DNA of 64,000 nt from Narthecium ossifragum (Eukaryota; Streptophyta; Magnoliopsida; Dioscoreales; Nartheciaceae). The notes under the pieces are model-generated. The model had not been told where the DNA came from and did no database searches. It worked only from the letters and a program-made list of their open reading frames with translations. Location of the stretch: positions 2,828,896 through 2,892,895 of the forward strand of contig OY986963.1 in the NCBI GenBank assembly GCA_963920575.1, in the 5' to 3' direction. The position numbers and the translations under genes were made by a program. Shown piece after piece: positions 1-10,048 of the stretch; position 1 is the stretch's first letter; the number at the start of each line of letters is the position of its first letter.

Positions 1-1394
1 ACCCAACACCAAGCGGACTGAAGAAGGCAAGACATACTATGTTACTTATGTAGCAACCGATGCAAAGTAATCTGTATCACTAGAAAACAACAGGAACAAG
101 TTCTTCTAATGGAAAAACCAAATTTCTCTTCTAATTTAGCGGCAAAAAAAACTGTCATTGGACATAAATCTTGACCAACAGAAGCATAAGGTCCTGAAAG
201 AGGACAGTACTCTTATTTAAGCTAAATACAAGCACCTGCCAACTATTAACAGGCTAAAAGAGAGAACCGGATAGCTTATCTTCATTTACAGGTAACATTA
301 AAAAAAAATGACTCAAGTTTTTCCTTAGTGCACTATCGTAGATAATTACATCCATGTGTTATAGAATTACCTGCATAAAGACTATAAATCTTTGGCATGT
401 GCAGGATTTGCAATACAAGCACAAGCGGTGATGCCAATATTGACACAAAGAAGGCACCTGGAAGACAGAAATAACTTGTGATTGTCATGAGTCAATGCAT
501 GACACAAAATCAATCCACCAATTTTTCACATTATAAAGTACATATCACGCTCTTTTGGAAGGAAACAATACTTGAAAATTCATGACAGCCGTTACTAGAA
601 GTGTAGAAGTATTGAAGTTCACATTTCAAGTCCAAAAATTCATGTTTCTTTTAAGATAACATTATTGGGATATCATGATCGTAATGCATGTACGCCAAAG
701 AACAAAATTTATAAGAACTAAGACAAAAGCCAGAGAAGAATGTTCAGAAACATGCCAAACATTTACTTTAAAATCCGTATATTTAGAGCTGAGTAAGTTT
801 ACCTATAAAAGTTCGAGGGACAACACCAGGAAAATCCAAATGGTCATACTGTGGCAGGCAGCAGAAAATTGGTTTAACAAGACCACCATGTAATCATATT
901 TCATAGGTGTCGAAACACAATTCCAAGAAGTATGCACATATCCTTGCCTTCTCAATGTGATGCCGGTGGTAAAGTATATCGTGCATTGCCTTCAGGAAAA
1001 GGAATACACGCATTAGTTTCTTGAACTTCTATATTTGAAAAAAAACACACACAAAGAAACCTAATATATGACCAGCAGGATCTCCAGGGCGTAAATGTCC
1101 AAGAACCAAGAAGGGGAAGGAGATGGCTTCAAATAGGCTAGAAAGGATCACCTGGACGTTGAAGCTTTCTTCGACCTTGGTATAAGGAACCATGACCACA
1201 TAGAAAGAAGCGATCGTGCCGAGCAAAAGATCCCATCCTGCGAGAAAAGATCACCGCGCGTTAGTATTCCATCAATCCAGTGATTTCTTGATGCATTCGT
1301 GATGAATCAAATGGAATTAGAGAACCGATTCACCGTATTCACGTAGAAAGCTGTGGGATTTCGGGTTTCGCGGCGTGGAATTCCTCCTAGACAT
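1..1394 (-). CDS. ALG12: ALG12, dolichyl-P-Man:Man7GlcNAc2-PP-dolichol alpha-1,6-mannosyltransferase (N-terminal part)
   Basis: Six exons were assembled on the minus strand: 1334-1394, 1152-1237, 948-989, 803-848, 371-457 and 1-17, the last running off the window. They give about 113 residues from the ATG at 1394. Visible family landmarks are WDLLLG, VPYTKVEESFNVQ (about residues 39-50), AMHDILYHRHHIEKYDHLDF and FPGVVPRTFIG, followed by a hydrophobic segment. These match the lumenal-loop and first-membrane region of ALG12 (GT22 family), which adds the eighth mannose to the lipid-linked N-glycan precursor in the ER. Exon phases agree throughout. The intron after 948 appears to start with GC (GCAAGG) rather than GT. 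The C-terminal three quarters lie outside the window, so intactness cannot be judged. Confidence 0.9.
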
Positions 1395-1739
1395 CTCTCC
1401 AAAACCCCCAAAAACCTCTCGCGCTCGAGGCAACGATCGCCGATGGGAGGAGTGCGAGATCTCCGGAAATGAGACACGATCCGGGTCCGCCATGCTTTTC
1501 GGGTACGAGTCCGCGTCCTCTAGCTCACATGATCCTAGTTGGGATCCAGATCTTTTATTCATCGGGCTTGTTTGTTTCGCACGGTGGACTGAAAATGAGT
1601 CATGTCCGACACTTCTTGGCGAGCCTATTCCAGTCCAACCCCATTCTAATATGGCCCCGTTCCATCAAAATGTTTTGGAACACTTTTTTTTTTTTTTTTA
1701 CATGATAACATTTCAGCACATTTTTCTTTAATTTTGAGA
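1395..1739. other. ALG12 upstream region
   Basis: This holds the presumed leader and promoter of ALG12. GC content is moderate next to the start codon, and a T tract lies at about 1685-1699. The open frames here on both strands show no recognisable domain. Confidence 0.4.
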
Positions 1740-2212
1740 CCACTTCCTCCGTCACTGACCGCTGACAACCCAAACCCATACACCAACCTCCACTGGAACC
1801 CATCATCCACGGCCTCTAAACCGCCTCCAACTACCGACCTCCGTCCTTCCCTCCTCCACCTTCTTTCACCCTCGAGACAACCTCCTCGGCCACCAATCTC
1901 TAGCGACCAAAACCCCGACGCCAACTTCCACTGGAACCCATCATCCATAGCCTCCAAACCGCCTTCAACCATCGCCAAAACAACCACCAACCTCTATCCT
2001 GACCTCCTCCACCTTTCTTCACCCTCGAGACCGCCTCCTCCGCCACCAATCATCGCCAACCAAAACCCCAGCGTCAACCTCTATCGGAACCCATCATCCC
2101 TAGCCACCAGACTGCCTTCAACCATCACCAAAACAACCACTGACCTCCGTCCTTCCGTCCTTCACCTTCCTTCACCCTTGACACCGCCTCCTCAGTCGCC
2201 AATCGCCAGCAG

Positions 2213-2569
2213 CAAGGGCGGAGCCACCTTAAAGGCTAAAGCGGGCTCCAGCCCAGGTAGCCTAATTAAAGTTTTAGTCATTACTAGATATATACCAAGT
2301 AATATTTAGGCCCAGCCCAGTTTGAATTAAACCTCAGCCCAAGTTAAGTTCAAGCTCAGCCCATAGGAGCCCTATCATATTCAATTAAATATATTGAGTA
2401 TCACATGTTCTAGAAAGAAATAGTATTCATTTCTTTTTTGTATAATTTCTAGACCTCCTACATGCATTTGTGTAATTACAGTTATCAAATTAAGTAGATA
2501 AATTGATGATTTTTTTTCCCTTTAGCTTTAATAAGCCCAGGACTGAAAATTTTCCTAGCTCCACCCTTG
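2213..2569. mobile_element. hAT-type MITE, 357 bp
   Basis: The ends are inverted: CAAGGGCGGAGC on the left and GCTCCACCCTTG on the right, 11 of 12 bases complementary. The element is flanked by a perfect 8-bp direct repeat GCCAGCAG at 2205-2212 and 2570-2577. An 8-bp target duplication with termini starting CAAGGG fits the hAT superfamily. There is no coding capacity. It sits inside the tandem repeat. Confidence 0.8.
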
Positions 2570-2732
2570 GCCAGCAGCCCAAAGCCCGACGCCAACCTCC
2601 ACCAGAACCCATCATCTACAGTTTGTAAACCGCCTCCAACCACCAACCTCCATCCTTCCTTCCTCCACTTTTACCCTCGAGATCGCATCCTCCGTCGCCA
2701 ATCACCGACAACCCAAACTCCGACGCCGACCT

Positions 2733-4906
2733 TGTGAGGACCTGCCCCTCCATCCCTGTGGCTTGTTGTTGACCATCAGGGGTAATTTGGGAAATTACGC
2801 CTCGTGGGTTGTTTCACACTGGGTGTGCACACACAGACCTTGGTTGATGCTTGTTTTTGCTTAGAAATGTTAGGTGGATCCTGGTTCGGTAGTCCTGTGC
2901 TTGGGCTTGTGTCTCAGCCCAAGGTTGCCGTTTTGGGCAAGGGAGATCGATCTCCATGGCAATGAAGATCGATCTCTCTGTGCCTTGTGGTCGCCGTTCT
3001 GGGCAGGGGAGATCGATCTCCATGGCCATGAAGATCGATCTCTCTGTGCCTGGAAGTCCTTGTCGGTGGCTTTCGAAGGACGGCCACGGCGATGGCCGTC
3101 GCTTCCCCTGTCAGGGGAGGGAAAGTCTTCCCTCCCCTCCCCCAGCTTTTCCCCGCCTTCGCCGGCTTTCCCCCGGCCTTACCCCTTCCCCTCCTCTTTC
3201 CTTTCTTCCCCTTCTTCTCTTCTTCTTCCTCGCGGCTCTGCTTTCCCCTGTTCCGGCTGAGAGCTTTCGCTCGCCGTTCTTCCTCCTCCGGCCACCTCTC
3301 CGGGAGCTTGAAGGCTCGTTGGGTTCGTATTAAGGCGAGGAAGGTCCTGGGGTAGGACTTGTGGATCGAAACTGCGTTGAAGAGGTAGGGTTCTTCTTCT
3401 AAGACTCCGGTTGCGTTTGGGTTTTGAGATCCGGATTTGTTTTCCTTAGATCTCCATGTATAGATGTTGGTTTTTGGTTTGGAAGCCGTGAGTAGATTCG
3501 TGGTACTGAGATCTACCAGCCCACCTAGTTTGGTGAGGTATGGTGGCGGTTTTCTGCGGTGTTCCTCGCCGTCCGGCCGCCGGCGCGACCCTAGCATGAT
3601 CGATCTCATGGGATGAGATCGATCTTGGTCGGGGTGGCCCAGCCCGCCCGAGCGAGAGCGATCTCCATGGGAGGGAGATCGATCTCTTGGCGGCTGGTGC
3701 CTGTGCGGTTTGCGTCCACGTCATCTACAAGATCGATCTTCATATGGGTGGAGATCGATCTCGTGGGGGTGACCGGGACTGGTGCTCCTCGCCTCGAGGA
3801 AGATCGATCTCGCTGCTTTTAGAGATCGATCTCCTTCAGTGCATGGAGGATTTTTACTCGTTTAAATGTTGTTTTGCCCGCGGGGCTTCGCATGCGAGTG
3901 GTTTTTACGGTTTTGCCCTCGGGGCTTGTCATGTTATGGATCATGCATGAATACTTACCGCTTTGTGGTTGAACCGAGAGAGTGATGTCTCTCGGGGTGT
4001 GTAGAATAAATGGGCTGACAGTATGCCCTTACCGCTTTGTGGTGAACCGAGGGAGTCATGACCCTCGAGAGTGTTTAGTATAAATGGGCCGAAGGTGTGC
4101 CCTTGCCGTGTTGGTTGTTTACAGCTTTATCATATTTATCCTGCCCTGTTTTCCTGTGCATTAGGCATGCTAGGGTAGGTTGGGTCTTTGTTGACTCTGC
4201 TGCTTGGAGTACCGAGTGATGGTAGTCTTAACTTCGGTTGTTTCGCCAAGTGCGAAGATCCCGCTTGGAGAAGGGGGTCCTACTGGGTGCGTCGTGTCCA
4301 CCCTGTGTCAGGGAATGTCGGAGTTGCCCACCCCTGAGCAGTGGCGTTATCGGAGATACGCACCTAGGACAGGAACCCTTCGGGTTATTGATGGGATTGT
4401 GGGATCCTTGGCAAGCCTCGGTACTTGGCATCAGAGTGTGTCCGGTTGCTTTACCCTTGTGCGTAGGAGTTGTAGAGTAGGACCCTGCTGAGCTGTTGCT
4501 CATGCCTACCTGGACTGTGTTTGTTGCAGGTGCAGGTGCCCGCTCTGTCCCAGTGTTACCCCCTCGGTCGTCTCGTGGCAGCGCTCCGGATCCTGACCAT
4601 GTCTGAGGGTCAGGATGGGTTCGTCTGTGCGTTCGCAGAGATCCCGGTGGGTGGTGTGGCTTCTTTTTGGGGATTGTGATCCCTTGTAGCTTGTTGTTCT
4701 GAACCATGCTAACTCTTTTATTACTGTTTTGTAATAATTGTTAATAGTTGCTGTTTTGTTCCTTGCTTCCGCTTGTGCCTGTTGGCAGCTGTTTCCACCA
4801 GCTGTCCTTTGGTCTCAACTGTTTCCACCAGTTGAACCTAGTGGTTGTAGGCTTTTTCCCCCTCGCGTCCCCGGCCCGGGTGCGCTCTGCGGGTCGGGGC
4901 GCGACA
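2733..4906 (+). mobile_element. Solo LTR (Del/Tekay-like Ty3/gypsy), 2174 bp, target duplication GACCT
   Basis: It begins TGTGAGGACC and ends GGTCGGGGCGCGACA, so it has the TG...CA ends of an LTR. Perfect 5-bp repeats GACCT flank it at 2728-2732 and 4907-4911. No internal domain, primer-binding site or second LTR is present, so it is a solo LTR left by recombination. Orientation is inferred from the GGGGCGYGACA end that usually adjoins the primer-binding site in Del/Tekay elements, and from a TTGTTGCAGGTGCAGGTG segment typical of that group. It carries about a dozen copies of the palindrome AGATCGATCT. Relatives lie at 34051-41330 and 38075-40468 in the opposite orientation. Confidence 0.85.
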
Positions 4907-5340
4907 GACCTCCACCATGACCCATCATCCACGCTCTCCTCATTCCTATGAAACGCCTCCAAAAGCCTCGTCATAACCTCTCAAGACCTCATTCTCCACC
5001 CAAGCCTCAACCTCAACCTCTGACCGCTTGCAACCACCTTCTCCCTAAGCTCCATTACCAACCATTGCTAATCCATTGACTCTATTCATTGATCGAATAC
5101 CATATCCGAGACTGCCAACGTCTTGTGATCCTTCCTATGCCCTTAGATCCCTTCGATAAGCTTTTCCAACCGTTGATCACCATCGGTGAGCTTTTTGGTC
5201 GCCCGATCTATCTTTGGCCTTCATCCTCCATTCGAGCACCTAACAAACAACAAGACCACTCCATTCCAGTCCATTTCAGAACACCAAACAAATCCATTCT
5301 AGAACACTCAAGTGAAACAAATAGGACTATTTTATCTTAC

Positions 5341-5488
5341 AATCTCAACCGTTAGATTTTGATAGAATCCCAACCGTTTAACTCTGATCCACCGGTTGCG
5401 ATCAGAATGACGTTTAAGAAAAGTTTCTTTTTTACCAAGCAAACATATTCTGATCTCAACCGTTGGATCAAGATCAACGGTTGAGATT
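5341..5488. mobile_element. Small fold-back MITE-like element
   Basis: AATCTCAACCGTT at 5341 is repeated inverted as AACGGTTGAGATT ending at 5488. Further CAACCGTT copies lie inside at about 5370 and 5455. It is about 148 bp and non-coding. I could not identify a target duplication. Confidence 0.5.
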
Positions 5489-5948
5489 CACCAGGCTTGC
5501 AGTTAATAAAGCACTACAGGCCCCCCCAAATCTGATGACTCATAACTACACAACACAAAAAGCTTCCCTCAAGACATCACTCGCAAGCCCCGATTCGATC
5601 CCTCTCTCGTCCCCACGATCTCCGCCCTCTCCCAACGCCGGCCGCAACGCCCAGCTTCCGCCGCTCTCTCTCTCTCCCGGTCCCGGCACCCGGCTTCCGA
5701 CCCCTCTCTCGACTCCTGACGCCCGGCGTCCGCCGCCTTTGACTGACACTGGTTGCAGCAGGATTACAACCTTACCGGGTTTCGGTACCCGGACAAGTTG
5801 TCCGGTATACACAGGATCCGAGCCGTCGACAGCCCTAGCCCTCAAGATAAACCAAGGTACGCTAGAAACCCTTCTTCTATTTCTCTCTTCCTCGCTTCGC
5901 ACCTTCCACTGAGACTCTGAGAGCCAGCCGTCCAGGGCCTCGACTAGG

Positions 5949-6523
5949 GTAAGCCCTTCGTTTTATCAGTTGTCTCTTCATGAATTCGCATAATATAGAA
6001 TGTTGCTCGTTTCGAGACCCTTGATTTCGGTGAATCGATGGATTTGTGTGTGTACCCCGGAAGCTGGACTGATATTTGAAAGAGAGTTGGTTTCCATGTT
6101 TCGGAACCCTATGGTGCGATAGATGGATTGATGTAGTGGAATAACCTGTTGTCTCATTAATAAGCGTCTAGTTTGTGAAGCCAAGAAGAGATCCTTTTCC
6201 GGAAAGATTCATAGAATAAGATGTTTCTTGAGGTTTCGATCTGTGCCGTTAGAACGCAACTCTGTGTCTGTGCAAATAGAAAGTGGAAAGGCATCTCGTT
6301 ATTTAAGTCGAGCCAATAACATCTCGTCATGCAAAGATCTCCTAAGCGATAAGGAACCAAACAGTTTAGCATTCTGTATCTTGTTCATAGGAAATACCCA
6401 AACCAAATTTGTACTAATGTCTGCTTTTCTTGAATGTTTATTTCTAAGCAAGTCATAGGTCCTTCCCATCTTTGACTGGCAATATTGTGTGACTTATTAT
6501 TCTTTGTGCTAAAAAGACTGCAG
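5949..6523 (+). other. 5'-UTR intron of the eIF2 gamma gene
   Basis: A CT- and C-rich leader exon (about 5560-5948) ends AGG|GTAAGC. The matching acceptor CTGCAG is at 6518-6523, 22 bases before the eIF2 gamma start codon. Leader introns are common in plant translation-factor genes. The open frame at 5463-5912 lies in this leader and resembles nothing. Confidence 0.6.
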
Positions 6524-6545
6524 AGGTAAATCACAAGCGGTGAAG

Positions 6546-9500
6546 ATGTCTCGTAAAGGATTGATGGAGCAGGATCTAAAAAAGCTTGACGTGACCACAC
6601 TGCATCCGCTGACACCTGAAGTTATTTCACGTCAGGCAACCATTAATATAGGTAATCCTTATTTCTAATTTCATGAATGCTTGCATTGTTTATTACTTGG
6701 GTAGAGGTTTTTTTTTCCTTTTTTTTTTTGTGGGGGGGGGGCTGGACGTTATCAGTGGAAAGCTCGTCAAATGGAGTCTAAATGTGATTAGCTGTATGAA
6801 TTTGGTAGTGCAATAATAACCTTCTTTAACTTGCTTCTTGAATACTAATACTATGAATTCTTTCTTTGGAGCTGAACCTAGTGCACTTAAGACCTATTTG
6901 TGGCTTGTGTGTCTGATGATTAGTTTCTTGGGTTTACAGTGGCTACACTTAATCTTTTAATTCCCATTGAATGCTGATTGTCTTGCCTACATCTTTGGAT
7001 CTCTTATTGGTGATATGGTCATTATATCCACATGATCTTCTCCTTTCTGATTTACATTCATACTAAGTTTCAGTCAGTGTATATAGGGGCATTAATCAAG
7101 GGTTTTATCACTTTCTTGGTTTTGTATCAAGATTTGATCTGTGTATGTTATGAAACATGTAGGTACTATCGGTCATGTGGCCCATGGAAAGTCCACTGTC
7201 GTAAAAGCTATATCGGGCGTTCAGGTAGGATATCTTTGCCTTTAGTTGGCTTGAGTTCGCTTCTTCTTTTGCCTATGGTGCTATTTATTGCTCCTTTTAC
7301 ATGTATGATATTTGCAGAGGGAGGTAACAAAGTGTTTGCATGTCATTCCTTGAGAGCTTGTCAATGCTATTTTTATCTGGAACTGATTGAGTGTGAACCT
7401 ACTTTGATTTTTCACAAAATTTCTGCTCTATGATTGAATTCTGATATAACAAGCATACTGGATAAAATCCTTGGCTTCTAACCTTCTACATGGTTCAAGT
7501 ACCATAAGATTTCAATACAGCAAACACTGATAGAATTAAGTCTTAGCGAGTCATGCAGTACAAGTTAATGAAATGTAAAACAACCCATGTTTTGGTTGGG
7601 AGAAGGCAAGATGGTGCTTTAGTTAGTCATACTCATTATTAATTAACATTCATAGCTATTGTTTTTTCATGAACATAGGGGAAACCTTTGCGTTTTGTTA
7701 TTTTGCAGACTGTTCGCTTCAAGAATGAATTGGAGAGAAATATTACCATCAAGTTGGGTTATGCTAATGCAAAAATATACAAATGCGAAGATGAAAAATG
7801 CCCACGACCAATGTGCTACAAGTATGGTGATTTATCTGGAAAATCTTTACTCCAATTGATGTTGTCGAATGAAACATTGATTGCTGTGTAATATCCAGGG
7901 CTTACGGGAGCGGAAAAGAAGATAGTCCTCTATGTGATGTCCCTGGTTTTGAGAATGCTAGAATGAAGCTACTGAGGCATGTTTCTTTTGTTGATTGTCC
8001 GGTAAGGTGCCTCTTTTTGGTTCTTCGAATTTGGCTGTATTACTGACCGACTGGTTGCATAATTTTTCCTGGTATTGTTTGTGAAAAGGCTACGAGTGTG
8101 AAGTTGTTTGTTTTTCTTTAATGATGTCATGTTCTATCTGATGCATGGAAATACTATGGTCAGCTTGATGTATTTAAAACCATCAGCACTATATTTGTCA
8201 GGATCATGAAGTAGGATACTGCACTTTGATATTGATTGTTAATCCAAACTTTTTTGTTGCTAAACTTAGTAGATATAATGAGTCTGGGTTGGATCAAGTG
8301 GTGCTGCTGTCCTAGACCCTCATGTTGTTTTTTTCCACAAGTTGGATTTTGTTTGGTTGTAACTTGCTCTAGACCCAAGATATATTAGCAAAGTAGGTTT
8401 GTATTTGATGCTAACCATCATGTTTATATAGGTGGTTGTTTGATTAAGATCTCTCATGTGAGCATATACCTTTCTATTTCTCCTAGGCTATACAGCGGAT
8501 GGGCTGTTAGTCATATGTTAATGCAATTTTTTAAGGAATGAGTTGAAGGCTTGAATGATTTGGTACGAATTGCTGAGTTAATGAGTTCATGCCCGTTATG
8601 ATGTTGGTGGGCTCATTGCTTTACAGGGCCATGATATTCTTATGGCTACTATGCTCAATGGAGCTGCCATCATGGATGGAGCACTGCTTTTAATAGCTGG
8701 CAATGAGAGCTGCCCCCAGCCTCAAACTTCTGAGCATTTGGCTGCTGTTGAAATAATGCAACTCCGGCACCTGATTATTCTCCAAAATAAGATTGATCTT
8801 GTTCAGGAGAATGTGGCTATTAATCAACATGAAGCAATTCAGAGGTTCATTCAGGTCGGTTTTCTTGATCAGGCTCTGCAGCATTGCTGAAAATGGACTG
8901 TATTTAGTATTTACTCTCTGCTGACATCTTGGTCATGAACACTTATTATCTAATGTTTCTAATGACATATACAGGGCACAATTGCTGATGGAGCTCCTGT
9001 TGTGCCAATCTCTGCTCAGTTGAAATATAACATAGATGTTGTTTGCGAGTATCTTGTGAAAAAAATTCCCATCCCAGAGAGGAACTTCATTGCAGCTCCA
9101 CGCATGATCGTCATTCGTTCTTTTGATGTAAATAAGCCTGGGTCTGAGGTTGATGAGATTAAAGGTGGGGTTGCTGGTGGAAGCATTCTTGAGGTATGCA
9201 ATTCCTTTTCCTTATCTTGTTTTATAACTGGCCCAGCTAGGCTTAAGGTGGTATAATGCTGGTGATTTTCCTCGCTATCTTGTCACCTTAATGAATGATG
9301 TCATTGCAGGGAGTCTTGAAGGTGAACCAAAATATTGAAGTTCGACCTGGTATTGTCGTCAAAGATGAGAGCGGGAACATTAAATGCACTCCGATTTACT
9401 CGAGGATTGTTTCACTATATGCTGAGCAAAATGAGTTGCAGTTTGCAGTACCTGGAGGACTCATTGGTGTAGGCACCACCATGGACCCTACCTTGACTCG

Positions 9501-10048
9501 TGCTGATCGACTGGTGGGTCAGGTTCTCGGGCAAGTCGGATCGCTCCCTGAAGTGTTTGTCGAGCTTGAGGTTTGCTGACCTTTCAGATGCTTCTCCTTA
9601 TTCTGGTTATTTTCATGGTTCCTGCAATCTATATGCTAATCATGCCTTGAATATTGACATGTAGATTTCAACAGAACAATAGGAAACAAAAAAGAGGTTT
9701 TCTGCATTAAATTTTTGATGGATGATATTTATTATTTGATTTCAGATAAACTTTTTTCTGTTGCGGAGGCTTCTCGGTGTGAGGACGAAGGGGACAGAGA
9801 AGCAAGGCAAGGTCGCAAAACTGACGAAGGGGGAGATCCTGATGCTAAACATAGGGTCTATGTCGACTGGAGCAAGGGTGGTTGCGGTAAAGAATGATCT
9901 GGCTAAGCTGCAGCTTACTGCACCTGTTTGCACGGACTCAGGGGAGAAGGTGGCCCTCAGCCGTCGGGTTGAGAAACACTGGCGGCTCATTGGCTGGGGA
10001 CAAATTCAAGCTGGGTCGACCCTTGATGTGCCACCGTGCCCAATCTGA
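6546..10048 (+). CDS. EIF2G: Eukaryotic translation initiation factor 2 subunit gamma
   Basis: Eight coding exons: 6546-6651, 7163-7224, 7709-7821, 7899-8001, 8627-8854, 8975-9193, 9310-9570 and 9746-10048, giving 464 aa, the normal plant length. This is the GTPase subunit of the ternary complex that delivers Met-tRNAi to the 40S ribosome. The GTP-binding motifs are complete: P-loop AHGKST (about 42-47), DCPG (126-129), NKID (182-185) and SAQ (217-219). A zinc-knuckle-like set of cysteines lies at 82, 87, 92 and 106. Domains II and III follow, ending in the conserved WGQIQAG...VPPCPI tail. All introns are GT-AG and in phase. One small oddity is SILEG where relatives usually have a basic residue before GVLKVNQ, at the 9193/9310 junction. 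It appears functional. Confidence 0.96.

Larger units (their letters stand above)
1740..5040. repeat. Degenerate CT/CA-rich tandem repeat, interrupted by two insertions
   Basis: A diverged unit of roughly 120-130 bp recurs at about 1745-2204, 2578-2732 and 4907-5040. It is recognisable by segments such as CCAACCTCCACTGGAACCC, CATCATCCA, CCTCCAAACCGCC and CACCCTCGAGAC. The array is split by a MITE at 2213-2569 and a solo LTR at 2733-4906, and repeat sequence resumes at once on the far side of each insertion. The long proline-rich open frame at 1734-2309 is translation of this repeat and is not supported as a gene. Confidence 0.7.

Noticed and set aside
1734..2309. 191-aa proline-rich open frame
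   Set aside because: It is translation of a diverged tandem repeat and breaks at the MITE insertion; no domain or splice partners.
2914..3609. 231-aa minus-strand open frame
   Set aside because: It lies inside a solo LTR and its periodic HREIDLHGHGDRS text comes from GATCGATC repeats.
5463..5912. 149-aa open frame before eIF2 gamma
   Set aside because: Low-complexity Pro/Ser text across the CT-rich leader exon; no homology and not joined to the gene.
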